Assembly (NCBI GenBank): GCA_020442915.1
Contig: JAGRJD010000029.1
Location: forward strand, 1-33,514
Source of the DNA: Thiothrix sp.
Lineage (GTDB): Bacteria > Pseudomonadota > Gammaproteobacteria > Thiotrichales > Thiotrichaceae
Reading direction: 5' to 3'
DNA: 33,514 nucleotides
Shown here: piece after piece, positions 11,098 through 19,713 of the stretch
How the letters are laid out: each line of letters starts with the position of its first letter
How positions within the stretch are numbered: the first letter of the stretch is position 1
Made by a program: the position numbers and the translations under genes
The notes under the pieces: model-generated
Database searches by the model: none
Seen by the model: the letters and a program-made list of their open reading frames with translations, nothing else
Told to the model about the DNA's origin: nothing

Positions 11098-12291
11098 TCA
11101 CCGGCACGGATTGTGATGCCGCGTCGGCAGGCAATACTGGCTGGCTCCGGCCTGTTTGGCCCGATACATGGCCTCATCCGCCAGTACCAGCAGCCTATCC
11201 AGGCTGGTTGCATCATGCGGGTAAAGGCTGATCCCGATGCTGGCGGTGATGGTGTGGTAGGAGCCGTCAGCAAAAACCGGCAGCCCGATCCGATCCAGCA
11301 GACGATGGCAGATCTGGCGGATCTGGGAATCCGGGATATGTTCCTGCTCAAACTCCATCAGTACAACAAATTCATCGCCACCATAACGGGCCGTTTCGTC
11401 CCGTTCGGCACTGGTATTGGCACGCAGGCGCCGGGCAATGGTTTGCAGTACCAGATCACCTTTCTGGTGGCCGAACTGGTCATTAATATGCTTGAAACTG
11501 TCCAGGTCAATGAATAAAAACATCAGGGCATGTGCCTGTCGCCCCTGTTTCAGGGAACGGGTTTTTTTGACAAAGGCCTGCTGCAGGCCGGCACGGTTCA
11601 GCAGACCGGTCAGCGGGTCACAGAGTGCGCTATTCTGGGCTGCCGCTTCGGATTTTTCCAGTTGGCTACGGGATTTCTGGATGACCAGCGCGACCAGCAG
11701 CAGGTTGATGGTGGTGTTGATAATGAGTGCCAGCCCGAAACCGGCAGCCCCCAGAATCGGGTGTCCATGGAAAAACGGAAAATCGAGCAGATGCAGGCCA
11801 TGCAGGATCAGGATGGCAGCAAGCACGCGGCTGAGCCGCCGGCAGTTTTCGCAGTCGGTGTGGTCGGCCCTGAAAATAAACCAGGCCAGGATGAAATTGA
11901 TGGTGGCGCAATACAGGCTGAAAACCAGTGCAGCCTGAAAACCTGCGTCCAGTACCTGTTGCAGGTAAATGATCAGGCCTGCTGTGACAATGGCCAGGGT
12001 GTACAGAAAAATCCTGTGTTGCAGCACGCGCAGAAACAGCAGGGTGCCCTGATAAAAGGCAGTCGACCAGCCGATCCCCGTCACTTTCAGTACCAGGCTG
12101 GCGGGCTCGGGTTTGTGCTGTATCAGCAGCAGCAGGGCCAGTGACATCCCCATACAGGCAATCAGCGCGGACAGTATCCAGCCGCCATGCCCCACCGAAC
12201 CACCCGGCACCAGACTGGTGGTGAAAAACAGCAGGCCGCTTACCAGCGTGGCTCCGATAAAAACGGCCATTATGGTTTCAACGATCAGCAT
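11098..12291 (-). CDS. Membrane-bound GGDEF diguanylate cyclase
   Basis: 397 residues. The N-terminal 205 residues contain about six or seven hydrophobic helices, a possible membrane sensor; the helices do not match a named sensor I recognise. A short linker (ALVIQKSRSQLEKSEAAAQN) leads to a GGDEF domain: DPLTGLLNRAG, FIDLDSFKHINDQFGH and an intact active site RYGGDEF (GGDEF at 304-308), so it should make c-di-GMP. The inhibitory I-site RxxD expected just before it reads AERD, so product feedback through that site is probably lost. AAGGG precedes the ATG by 8 nt. It is convergent with the PLP-enzyme gene. Confidence 0.93.
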   Translation of the reverse strand: MLIVETIMAVFIGATLVSGLLFFTTSLVPGGSVGHGGWILSALIACMGMSLALLLLIQHKPEPASLVLKVTGIGWSTAFYQGTLLFLRVLQHRIFLYTLAIVTAGLIIYLQQVLDAGFQAALVFSLYCATINFILAWFIFRADHTDCENCRRLSRVLAAILILHGLHLLDFPFFHGHPILGAAGFGLALIINTTINLLLVALVIQKSRSQLEKSEAAAQNSALCDPLTGLLNRAGLQQAFVKKTRSLKQGRQAHALMFLFIDLDSFKHINDQFGHQKGDLVLQTIARRLRANTSAERDETARYGGDEFVVLMEFEQEHIPDSQIRQICHRLLDRIGLPVFADGSYHTITASIGISLYPHDATSLDRLLVLADEAMYRAKQAGASQYCLPTRHHNPCR

Positions 12292-12480
12292 CCCCGATAC
12301 CCTTCACTTATCACAGACTTACGCCACAGTCCCGTAAGCTTGCACGTTCCGACTGATCCATACTATTCTATACCATGGCCCCGATCCGTTTAGAAGCGGA
12401 TTTCCAGATATGCCCCGGCTGCCCGGAAAAATGAAAAATGGGCGGCAGGTAGTGGTGGAACACCGACCTAGTCTTGTAAC

Positions 12481-12509
12481 TTACTGAAAAGCCCGGAATC
12501 GTCTACACT
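12481..12509 (+). promoter_or_regulatory. Possible promoter giving a near-leaderless mRNA
   Basis: TTACTG (12481-12486), a 17-nt spacer and TACACT (12504-12509) precede the ATG at 12518 by only 8 nt. Transcription would start about 1-3 nt before the ATG, and no Shine-Dalgarno sequence is visible there. The -35 box is weak. Confidence 0.35.
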
Positions 12510-12517
12510 CTGAAATC

Positions 12518-13540
12518 ATGTTCAGATATATCCTGTTTCTGGTTTCATTCGGCTTCCTGGTGACCAGTCTGGTTTCCGTTCTCAGCTATTGGCGCTATGA
12601 CGTGGTGATGCAGGACATTCCGGCCCTGATGCTGCGCCGGGTCGGGGATGTGGAGCTGCGCGCCAGGGTGGAGGAAGCACTGGCTGCCAACAACCCGGAT
12701 GAGGCACGCATGTATCTCAGGATCGGGGAGACCTTCGGCTATGAGGTGACGCTGGAGGAATACCGGCAGCGTATCGAGGCCATGGAAACCCCTTGGGAGG
12801 TGGCCAAGCGCAGTGTCGGCAGTTTTACCAGTGGCTTCGTGGACGGGCAGGGCGAAAGTTCTGCCGGCGTGGCCGGGGCGATCACTGCCGATTTTACGGT
12901 CGTAGGTGATGTCCGTGACCTGTATGAGCAGTTTGACCACTACCAGCAGGATCAGCCGGTGGACAGCGTTATCGTGACCCTTGCCGGTGTGGGTGTGGCG
13001 CTGACAGCGGCCACCGTCATCAGTGGCGGCAGTGCTGCAGCCGCCAAATCCGGCTCCTCTGCGCTCAAGATGGCGGTGCGAAGCGGGAAAATCACCCCGC
13101 GCATGCGCCGGCTGCTGATGCGCCAGGGTTCCGATGTCTTCGATTATCAGCGTTTCATGCGCGCCACCCGCGGAGAACGCAGCCTGGGAGGCATCCGCCG
13201 GGCTGCCGTCAATGCCTACAACCCTGCTGCAGCCCAGGCCCTGACCGAGACGGCCGAACGCGTGAACCGCATCCGCCGCTCCACCTCGCTGGTGGATACA
13301 GTGGACATGCTGCGCTATGTGGAAAGTGCGGATGACCTGCGGCGTCTGGAAAAAGTCAGCGGCACCTACGGCAACATGACCCGTGGCATTCTGCGCCTGA
13401 CCGGCAGGACCGCCATCGGCTCCTTGCGTGTATTGCGCCGCAGCACCGGACTGATCTGGAGCATGCTGGCGGGCATGGTATCGGTTATTGCCACCGTATT
13501 TTCCCTCTCCAGCCTGATGTTGCGCCGTCGCACCGACTGA
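12518..13540 (+). CDS. Membrane protein of unknown function
   Basis: 340 residues, no family recognised. One N-terminal membrane helix (about 4-24), a charged region with a helical pair (35-100), a central hydrophobic segment rich in Gly/Ala (about 149-173), a strongly basic region (Arg-rich, 180-290) and a C-terminal membrane helix (about 312-332) ending RRRTD. The stretch TADFTVVGDVRDLYEQ followed by a Gly/Ala hydrophobic hairpin recalls the pre-toxin segments of secreted polymorphic toxins and some colicin-like proteins, but no toxin or immunity domain is visible and the resemblance may be superficial. It has no ribosome site. It is convergent with xseA. Confidence 0.7.
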   Translation: MFRYILFLVSFGFLVTSLVSVLSYWRYDVVMQDIPALMLRRVGDVELRARVEEALAANNPDEARMYLRIGETFGYEVTLEEYRQRIEAMETPWEVAKRSVGSFTSGFVDGQGESSAGVAGAITADFTVVGDVRDLYEQFDHYQQDQPVDSVIVTLAGVGVALTAATVISGGSAAAAKSGSSALKMAVRSGKITPRMRRLLMRQGSDVFDYQRFMRATRGERSLGGIRRAAVNAYNPAAAQALTETAERVNRIRRSTSLVDTVDMLRYVESADDLRRLEKVSGTYGNMTRGILRLTGRTAIGSLRVLRRSTGLIWSMLAGMVSVIATVFSLSSLMLRRRTD

Positions 13541-13558
13541 CGGGCAGGAATCGGGGGG

Positions 13559-14932
13559 TCAGCCCCCCAGATGCTGCTGTATGCCCTGTACCACCGATTC
13601 GACTTCGCCGTCACCCAGACGGGTGATGAGGCTTTGTCCCGGTTTGAGCTGGCGGGTGCGGGTGATGAGACGCCCGTGCCGGTCATAGGTCAGACTGTAA
13701 CCACGCTCCAAGGTGGCCAGCGGGCTCAGGGCCTGCAGCCGGGCCGCCTGCAGCTGCAGCTGTTCACGCCGCTGCTGCAGCTGCTGTTGCAGCAGGCGTT
13801 CCAGTTGACGCCGTATCTGCAGCAATTGCTGTGTCTGGCGCTGGATATGTGGCCATGGGGAGCGCTGCTGCAATCCCTGCTGCAGGTGTGCCAGCTCGCG
13901 CTGCCCCAGTGCCAGCCGGTGTTGCATGGCCCGTTGCAGACGCCGCTGCAGTTCATCCATCTGCTGCTGGCGCTGCTGCAGGCGGCGCTCCGGGTGCTGG
14001 CTGCCCAGCCGCTGCTGCAGGTGTCTGAGGGTGTTGCGTCCGGTCAGCATCTGGCGCTGCAGGGCCTGATGCTGGCGTTGTGCCAGCCCGGCCAGGCGCT
14101 CCAGCAGTGCCTTGCGGTCCGGACCGGCCAGTTCCGCTGCCGCCGACGGAGTGGGTGCGCGCAGGTCCGCGACAAAATCCGCAATGGTAAAATCGATTTC
14201 ATGCCCGATCCCGCTCACCACCGGCAGGGTGCTGGCGTAAATGGCCCGGGCCACGACCTCCTCATTGAAAGGCCATAAATCCTCCAGTGATCCCCCCCCG
14301 CGGGCCAGCAGCAGCACCTCGCAACGCGGGTCGGTATTGGCCTGATTCAGGGCGCGGATTATTTCGGGGGCCGCCCGTTCGCCCTGCACCGCACAGGGGT
14401 AGACCCATACCGGCACCTGCGGACAGCGCCGGCGCAGTACCTGCAGCATATCGCGAATAGCGGCCCCCGAGGGCGAGGTGATGACACCGATTCCGGCGGG
14501 AAAGGCGGGCAGCGGTTTTTTATGCTGCGCATCAAACAGCCCTTCAGCCGCCAGCTTCTGCTTCAGGGCCTCGAAAGCCAGCTGCAGGTGCCCGACCCCG
14601 GCTGCCTGCAGCGCTTCCACGATGAACTGGTAATCACCGCGCGGCTCATACAGACCGACCCGCCCGCGTGCGAGCACCTTCTGGCCGTTGGCCAGTTCCA
14701 GCCTGCGTCCGGCGGGGTTGCGGTTCTTGAACAGGGCACAGCGGACCTGGGCCGAGGCATCCTTGAGGCTGAAATACAGATGACCGGAAGCCGGGCGGCT
14801 CAGATTGGAGATTTCACCTTCCACCCACAACGCGGGAAAGGCGCGATTGAGCAGCTCGCCGACTTCTGCATTCAGCTGGCTGATGCTCAGCACCAGCCGG
14901 TTGTTGGCATCTGCAGGCTCCGGGGTGTTCAT
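13559..14932 (-). CDS. xseA: Exodeoxyribonuclease VII large subunit
   Basis: 457-residue large subunit of the single-strand-specific exonuclease VII (mismatch repair and damage processing) which works with several XseB subunits. Domains: N-terminal OB fold (about 14-110, LSISQLNAEVGELL, ALWVEGEISN), the catalytic domain with GVITSPSGAAIRD, ARGGGSLEDLWPFNEE and GHEIDFTIADFVADLRAPTP, then a long Gln/Leu/Arg coiled coil (about 265-400) that binds XseB. The coiled coil is unusually Gln-rich and is encoded by many CAG/CTG triplets. The ATG overlaps the stop of the DUF1989 gene (ATGA), so the two are probably cotranslated; no independent ribosome site is seen. Confidence 0.96.
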   Translation of the reverse strand: MNTPEPADANNRLVLSISQLNAEVGELLNRAFPALWVEGEISNLSRPASGHLYFSLKDASAQVRCALFKNRNPAGRRLELANGQKVLARGRVGLYEPRGDYQFIVEALQAAGVGHLQLAFEALKQKLAAEGLFDAQHKKPLPAFPAGIGVITSPSGAAIRDMLQVLRRRCPQVPVWVYPCAVQGERAAPEIIRALNQANTDPRCEVLLLARGGGSLEDLWPFNEEVVARAIYASTLPVVSGIGHEIDFTIADFVADLRAPTPSAAAELAGPDRKALLERLAGLAQRQHQALQRQMLTGRNTLRHLQQRLGSQHPERRLQQRQQQMDELQRRLQRAMQHRLALGQRELAHLQQGLQQRSPWPHIQRQTQQLLQIRRQLERLLQQQLQQRREQLQLQAARLQALSPLATLERGYSLTYDRHGRLITRTRQLKPGQSLITRLGDGEVESVVQGIQQHLGG

Positions 14933-15798
14933 GCCGGGTGCGCAGCCAGCCCGTGGCTGCCGTCGTAGCCACTCGGGGTGGCGCCCTGCCAGCCCTTGAG
15001 GGTAACAGGATCAGGGCGGTAGATTTCCACCAGCAGGGGGTGGCAGGGGGTCGTGTCATCCGAGTGGCTGCTACCGCAGTCGCCCCCCGGACAGGCCGAC
15101 AGCGCACCCAGCAGGTCGGTTTCGGCAAAAAACTCGATGAAGTCACCGGGGCGTACCGGGCTGGCTTTCATGAAATACTGGTGGCTGCCGTGACTGAAGC
15201 CGGTGCACATGAATACGTTCAGCACATCATGCACATGGCATTCGGCTTCCGCCAGCGACAGCCCCCGGCTTTGGACCAGTGCACGGGTGAGGTTGGAGTG
15301 ACAGCAGTGATGATAATCCACGCCGTTGAGGCGGTGGTTGGTGTAGGGGTCGCAGCGGGTGCCGATCACGTCATGCACCCCGGCCCCGTCGGCATCAAAG
15401 CCGTACCAGTCCAGGGTGTCATGGGTGATGGTGGCCAGTGGACGCAGCCAGGGCAGGCTGCTCCACAGACGGTCGCCGGTACTGACATGGGTGGCATGCA
15501 GCTGGCGCGTCTTGCCGCTGAAAAAGCGCTCGTTGAGATCATGGGCATTCCACAGGTTCAGGTCGCCGACCTGCGGGCCTTCCACGCTGCAGATACGGAA
15601 CAGGTGCCCGGCAGGCACCTCGAAAGTGCCGGCATCCCGTGGGGCCACCCGTACTTCGGATACTTTGTGCATGTGCCGGCGTACCTGCCCGTAAAAAGCG
15701 GCATCATAAGGCGGCAGCTGCTCGACACGGTAGCAGACGATGGGAGGCACTGACCGGCGGGCGGCAGCGTCAGCCGGTTCGGGGTGGACAGGTGGCAT
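14929..15798 (-). CDS. DUF1989 (urea carboxylase-associated family) protein
   Basis: 289 residues. The core carries the family pattern: AGHLFRICSVEGPQVGDLNLWN, DVIGTRCDPYTNHRLNG, YHHCCHSNL and GDFIEFFAETDLL, with conserved Cys/His likely to bind a metal. Some DUF1989 pairs (CgdA/CgdB) are carboxyguanidine deiminases, but no guanidine or urea carboxylase gene is in this window and here the protein stands alone, so the substrate is unknown. ATG 15798 is chosen because GGAG (minus strand, 15808-15805) lies 6 nt upstream; ATG 15810 would add 4 residues without a ribosome site. It overlaps xseA and follows two lipoprotein genes on the same strand. Confidence 0.85.
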   Translation of the reverse strand: MPPVHPEPADAAARRSVPPIVCYRVEQLPPYDAAFYGQVRRHMHKVSEVRVAPRDAGTFEVPAGHLFRICSVEGPQVGDLNLWNAHDLNERFFSGKTRQLHATHVSTGDRLWSSLPWLRPLATITHDTLDWYGFDADGAGVHDVIGTRCDPYTNHRLNGVDYHHCCHSNLTRALVQSRGLSLAEAECHVHDVLNVFMCTGFSHGSHQYFMKASPVRPGDFIEFFAETDLLGALSACPGGDCGSSHSDDTTPCHPLLVEIYRPDPVTLKGWQGATPSGYDGSHGLAAHPA

Positions 15799-15871
15799 GC
15801 TTGGCTCCATATAGCGCGGTATGACAGGTTCGGGTCCGGGGCAGCATAGCACAGTTGCCGTGGTGCCGGCT

Positions 15872-16165
15872 TCAGCATTCCCCCGGTGTGAACCCGAGCA
15901 CATTGGCACTGCTGCAGGCTGTACAGGCGTTGTCATAGGTCTTGCGCTGCTGGCGTCCGGAAGACTGGTACACGCCGCAGACCGGGTAATAGCGACTGCT
16001 GCACTCTGGACTTTTGGCCGTGGTGCAGGCTGTCATGCTGGCCACGACAGCTGGCAGGTCATCGGCGGGCGAGGAGCGGGAACCGGCCAGTCCACCGGCA
16101 TCGGAAGCGCAGCCAGCCAGCAGCAGAACGGACAACACACCGGGCAGGAGTTGAACAGGCTTCAC
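15872..16165 (-). CDS. Kazal-like lipoprotein, copy 1
   Basis: 97 residues, GTG start at 16165 with a strong AAGGAG site 7 nt upstream. Signal peptide with lipobox LLAGC (Cys19), so a lipid-anchored envelope protein. The mature part has six further Cys; PVCG, TYDNAC and TAC reproduce the Kazal serine-protease-inhibitor pattern, with exactly seven residues between the second and third Cys. The stretch between PVCG and TY is several residues longer than in typical Kazal domains. Likely role: inhibiting an extracellular or periplasmic serine protease; this is inference. It is a tandem paralogue of the next upstream gene, 53 nt away, with a matching C terminus (PGEC). Confidence 0.8.
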   Translation of the reverse strand: MKPVQLLPGVLSVLLLAGCASDAGGLAGSRSSPADDLPAVVASMTACTTAKSPECSSRYYPVCGVYQSSGRQQRKTYDNACTACSSANVLGFTPGEC

Positions 16166-16218
16166 GGGTTTTCTCCTTCAGGTTCGGGAAGGGCAGCATA
16201 GCATAGTTGCCGGAGGAC

Positions 16219-16530
16219 TCAGCATTCACCCGGCATATGCCCGATCACGGTCTCATCGCTGCAGGCGGTACAGGCATTGGGGTAGGTTTCCCGCATCAGG
16301 CTGGACTCGCTGCGCAGGTGACTGGACAGCTGCCTGATCCCGCATACCGGCTGGTAATCCTGAGTGCAGGCCAGATGATTCCTGTCAGCAGTACACTGGG
16401 CCATTCTGGCTATGTCGGCCGACAACGGACCCTCCGTCGGGCTGGCGTATTCTATCCCGCCGGGGTGGGATGAGCAGGAGGCCAGCAACAGGACGGATAC
16501 CAATGGCCACGGCAGATGAATAGGAGTCAT
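16219..16530 (-). CDS. Kazal-like lipoprotein, copy 2
   Basis: 103 residues, ATG at 16530 with GAGGAA about 7 nt upstream. Signal peptide with lipobox LLASC, then SS (outer-membrane retention would be expected). Six Cys in the mature part follow the same layout as copy 1: QPVCG, TYPNACTAC and GHMPGEC. The insert between PVCG and TYPNAC is longer still (about 20 residues, Ser/Arg-rich). Apart from the Cys frame the two copies have diverged strongly, so the duplication is old. Both lie between glnS and the DUF1989 gene on one strand. Confidence 0.78.
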   Translation of the reverse strand: MTPIHLPWPLVSVLLLASCSSHPGGIEYASPTEGPLSADIARMAQCTADRNHLACTQDYQPVCGIRQLSSHLRSESSLMRETYPNACTACSDETVIGHMPGEC

Positions 16531-16640
16531 GATGTTCTTCCTCGGTAAGATGCCAACAGGGGCACATGTTATCAGGGCATGCGGTCATGACAGCCGCCGG
16601 CCCGGCTTCCCAAGGTGGCCAAGCGGGAAGGGGGACAGGC

Positions 16641-18314
16641 TCAGTGGTCGCTGGTCCTGCCCCAGGTATCCCGCAGCCCGATCACGCGGTTGAAAACCGG
16701 CTGTTCCGGAGTGCTGTAACGTGAGTCGAGGATGAAATAGCCTTCGCGTTCAAACTGGTAGCGTGTCTCCGGATCGGCCTGCCGGAGTCCGGCTTCGGCC
16801 TTGCAGCCACTTAAAATGGTGAGGCTGTCCGGATTGATGGCATCCAGAAAATGCTTGTCCCCGGCATCCGGGAACGGATCGGTGAACAGGCGGTCATACA
16901 GGCGCACTTCGCAGCTGTGGTTGTCAGTGGCGGAAACCCAGTGGATCACGCCTTTGGCCTTGATACCGTCAGCCGGGTCCTGCCCCACGGTGTTTTCAAT
17001 CACCCGTGCCCGCACTTCAATGACATTGCCCCCGGCATCCTTGATGGCTTCATCCGCTTCAATCACACAGGCATTGCGCAGACGCACCCGCTTGCCCAGT
17101 ACCAGGCGCTTGTACTGCTTGTTGGCCTGCTCGCGGAAATCATCCTGCTCGATCAGGATTTCACGTCCGAATGGCAATGCCCGCATGCCGAGCACTTCCC
17201 GCTGGGGATGGACCGGAGCGCTCAGGGTTTCGGTTTTACCTTCCGGGTAATTGGTCAGCACCACCCGGAGCGGGCGCAGCACACACATGGCCCGCGGGGC
17301 GCTGGCATTCAGGTCTTCACGCAGGGCGAATTCCAGCATGCTGATGTCGGCCACACCCACCACCTTGGTCACACCGGTCATTTCGCAGAAATCACGCAGT
17401 GCCTTGGGCGTAAAGCCCCGGCGGCGCATGCCGGACAGGGTGGGCATGCGCGGATCGTCCCAGCCGTCCACGTGTTTTTCATCCACCAGCAGCTTGAGTT
17501 TGCGCTTGCTGGTGATCAGGTAATTCACGTTCAGGCGTGAAAATTCATACTGGTGCGGCTGTGAGGGTGTGGGTAGATTATTGATGCACCAGTCATACAG
17601 TGGGCGGTGGTCCTCAAACTCCACCGTACAGATGGAATGGGTGACACCTTCGATGGCATCACCCTGCCCATGCGCATAGTCATAGGAGGGGTAGATGCAC
17701 CATTTGTCTCCAGTCTGGTGGTGGCTGGCCTTTTTGATGCGGTACAGCACCGGATCCCGCAGGTTGATGTTGGGGGAGGCCATGTCGATGCGGGCGCGCA
17801 GTGAACGTGCCCCGTCGGCAAATTCGCCGTTTTTCATGCGCTCAAACAGCTCAAGGTTCTCCGCCACGCTCCGGTCCCGCCAGGGGCTGTTGCGGCCCGG
17901 CTCGGTCAGGGTACCCCGGTATTCACGCATCTGTTCGGCACTCAGGTCGCACACAAAGGCCCGGCCTTCCCGGATCAGGTAGAGTGCCCATTCATACAGC
18001 TGGTCGAAATAGTCCGAGCTGTAACGCACTGCGCCGTCCCAGTGATACCCCATCCATTCCACATCACGCTTGATGGATTCGACATATTCCAGGTCTTCCT
18101 TGACCGGGTTGGTGTCATCAAAGCGCAGGTTGCAGCTACCGCCAAATTTTTCTGCCAGTCCGAAGTTGATCCAGATCGATTTGGCATGCCCGATGTGCAG
18201 GTAGCCGTTGGGCTCGGGTGGAAAGCGGGTGCGGATGGTCGGGACCTTGCCGGACTCCAGGTCCTCGGTGATAATTTTTTCCAGAAAATGGGGTGGTCGG
18301 TTGTTTTCGGTCAT
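16641..18314 (-). CDS. glnS: Glutaminyl-tRNA synthetase
   Basis: 557-residue class I synthetase that charges tRNA-Gln; E. coli GlnS is 554. HIGH motif in [15 protein letters not shown] (HIGH at 40-43), [13 protein letters not shown], the KMSKS-equivalent [28 protein letters not shown] core broken here only for quoting, and the C-terminal anticodon-binding barrels ending [14 protein letters not shown] 18314 is chosen because [15 protein letters not shown] aligns with the E. coli N terminus; an ATG at 18353 would add 13 unrelated residues. No good ribosome site is visible at either. Presence of GlnS means Gln-tRNA can be made directly. Confidence 0.97.
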   Translation of the reverse strand: MTENNRPPHFLEKIITEDLESGKVPTIRTRFPPEPNGYLHIGHAKSIWINFGLAEKFGGSCNLRFDDTNPVKEDLEYVESIKRDVEWMGYHWDGAVRYSSDYFDQLYEWALYLIREGRAFVCDLSAEQMREYRGTLTEPGRNSPWRDRSVAENLELFERMKNGEFADGARSLRARIDMASPNINLRDPVLYRIKKASHHQTGDKWCIYPSYDYAHGQGDAIEGVTHSICTVEFEDHRPLYDWCINNLPTPSQPHQYEFSRLNVNYLITSKRKLKLLVDEKHVDGWDDPRMPTLSGMRRRGFTPKALRDFCEMTGVTKVVGVADISMLEFALREDLNASAPRAMCVLRPLRVVLTNYPEGKTETLSAPVHPQREVLGMRALPFGREILIEQDDFREQANKQYKRLVLGKRVRLRNACVIEADEAIKDAGGNVIEVRARVIENTVGQDPADGIKAKGVIHWVSATDNHSCEVRLYDRLFTDPFPDAGDKHFLDAINPDSLTILSGCKAEAGLRQADPETRYQFEREGYFILDSRYSTPEQPVFNRVIGLRDTWGRTSDH

Positions 18315-18488
18315 GACTGGCGCTGCTTGTCTGATTCTTAAGCCCGAAAGCATACACCAAAGCCCTGAAAAAGGGGACAGGGGCCGGAAGGGACCGGGCT
18401 GTTTTTACGCCTGTTCATATTCTGGTGACGGGTTTTGTATGCTACTGTTTTCCCCTTTCGTCTGCCGGTAGCGGTTTTGGGAGGAGGC

Positions 18489-18959
18489 ATGAAAGTGTTC
18501 GGGTTACTGGTGCTGATTCTGGTGACCGTGGGGGTGGTCAGTCTGCTGGTGCTGGGCATCCAGTCGCGTCAGGGGCAGCCACCCGGCCTGCTGAACGGGC
18601 ATCTGCGCCCGTGTGTGGATAAACCCAACTGTGTCTGCAGCGAAACCGGTGGCAATGTGGCGCATTCGGTACCGCCGATTCCGGTTTCCGGCTTCGATTC
18701 CGGGCTGCTGGCGCGGGTGGAGCAGGCCGTGGCCGACATGGGGGGCCGGGTGGAGCAGGCGCAGGATAATTATCTGGCGGCAACTTTCCGCTCGGCCATT
18801 TTCGGTTTTGTGGATGATCTGGAATTACGCCTGGATAGCCGCCATGCCGTGCTGCATGTGCGTTCGGCCTCCCGGGTCGGTTACAGTGATTTGGGGGTGA
18901 ACCGCAAGCGGGTGAAGGAATTGCGGCGACGTTTGATGACAACAGGAGAGACAACATGA
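18489..18959 (+). CDS. DUF1499 family protein
   Basis: 156 residues: one N-terminal membrane helix (about 4-24) then a periplasmic or cytoplasmic DUF1499 domain, with LRPCVDKPNCVCSE (the family usually has PNCVSS), YLAATFRSAIFGFVDDLELRLD and VRSASRVGYSDLGVNRKRV. Function of the family is unknown. ATG 18489 follows GGGAGG; an earlier in-frame ATG (18435) has no ribosome site and would bury the membrane helix. The stop overlaps the SDR start (ATGA), so it heads a three-gene operon. Confidence 0.88.
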   Translation: MKVFGLLVLILVTVGVVSLLVLGIQSRQGQPPGLLNGHLRPCVDKPNCVCSETGGNVAHSVPPIPVSGFDSGLLARVEQAVADMGGRVEQAQDNYLAATFRSAIFGFVDDLELRLDSRHAVLHVRSASRVGYSDLGVNRKRVKELRRRLMTTGETT

Positions 18960-19705
18960 AAAACAGGGTGTTGCTGGTAAGTGGCGGCAGCCGGGGTATC
19001 GGTGCAGCGACAGCGCGTCTGGCAGCGGAAGCCGGCTGGTCGGTCTGCATCAGTTATCACCGCCAGGAGGCACAGGCACGTGCCGTGGTGGAGGAGATCG
19101 AATCCATCGGCGGGCGGGCGCTGGCCCTGAAAGCGGATGTGGGGCGGGAGGCAGATGTACTGGACCTGTTTGAGCAGCTGGATCAGGCGTTCGGCACCCT
19201 GTCGGGGCTGGTCAACAATGCCGGCATCCTGGAGCCGCAGATGCGGGTGGAAGGCATGCAGGCGGCACGGCTGGCCCGGGTCTTCAATGTCAATGTGCTG
19301 GGCAGCTTTCTGTGTGCCCGCGAGGCGGTACGGCGCATGTCCACCCGCCATGGGGGGCAGGGTGGGGCGATCGTCAACCTTTCGTCCATGGCCGCACGCC
19401 TGGGTTCACCCAACGAGTATGTGGATTATGCCGCCGCCAAGGGAGCCATCGACAGCTTTACCATCGGCCTGTCGAAAGAGGTGGCTGCCGAGGGCATCCG
19501 GGTAAATGCCGTGCGCCCGGGCCTGATCCATACCGATATCCATGCCAGCGGGGGTGAGCCGGGCCGGATCGAGCGTCTCAAGGGGTCGGTACCCATGGGG
19601 CGGGGCGGACGGGCTGAAGAGGTGGCCCGTGCCATCCTGTGGCTGCTGTCGGATGAGGCTTCCTATACCACGGGCAGCTTTATCGACGTGTCCGGCGGGC
19701 GCTGA
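18956..19705 (+). CDS. SDR-family oxidoreductase, YgfF-like
   Basis: 249-residue classical SDR: cofactor motif SGGSRGIG (residues 9-16), NNAG, catalytic Ser in NLSSMAARLGSPNE, Tyr/Lys in YVDYAAAKGA. It matches E. coli YgfF along its length, including HASGGEPGRIERLK and SYTTGSFIDVSGGR. The first Thr of the usual TGxxxGIG is Ser here. YgfF substrates are unknown; annotation as glucose dehydrogenase in databases is by similarity only. CAGGAG lies just before the start; the DMT transporter follows after 8 nt. Confidence 0.92.
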   Translation: MKNRVLLVSGGSRGIGAATARLAAEAGWSVCISYHRQEAQARAVVEEIESIGGRALALKADVGREADVLDLFEQLDQAFGTLSGLVNNAGILEPQMRVEGMQAARLARVFNVNVLGSFLCAREAVRRMSTRHGGQGGAIVNLSSMAARLGSPNEYVDYAAAKGAIDSFTIGLSKEVAAEGIRVNAVRPGLIHTDIHASGGEPGRIERLKGSVPMGRGGRAEEVARAILWLLSDEASYTTGSFIDVSGGR

Positions 19706-19713
19706 GAGCCGGC

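Noticed and set aside
13553..13568. GGGGGG-TCAG-CCCCCC hairpin at the xseA stop
   Set aside because: A strong stem, but no T-tract on either strand, so not called a terminator.
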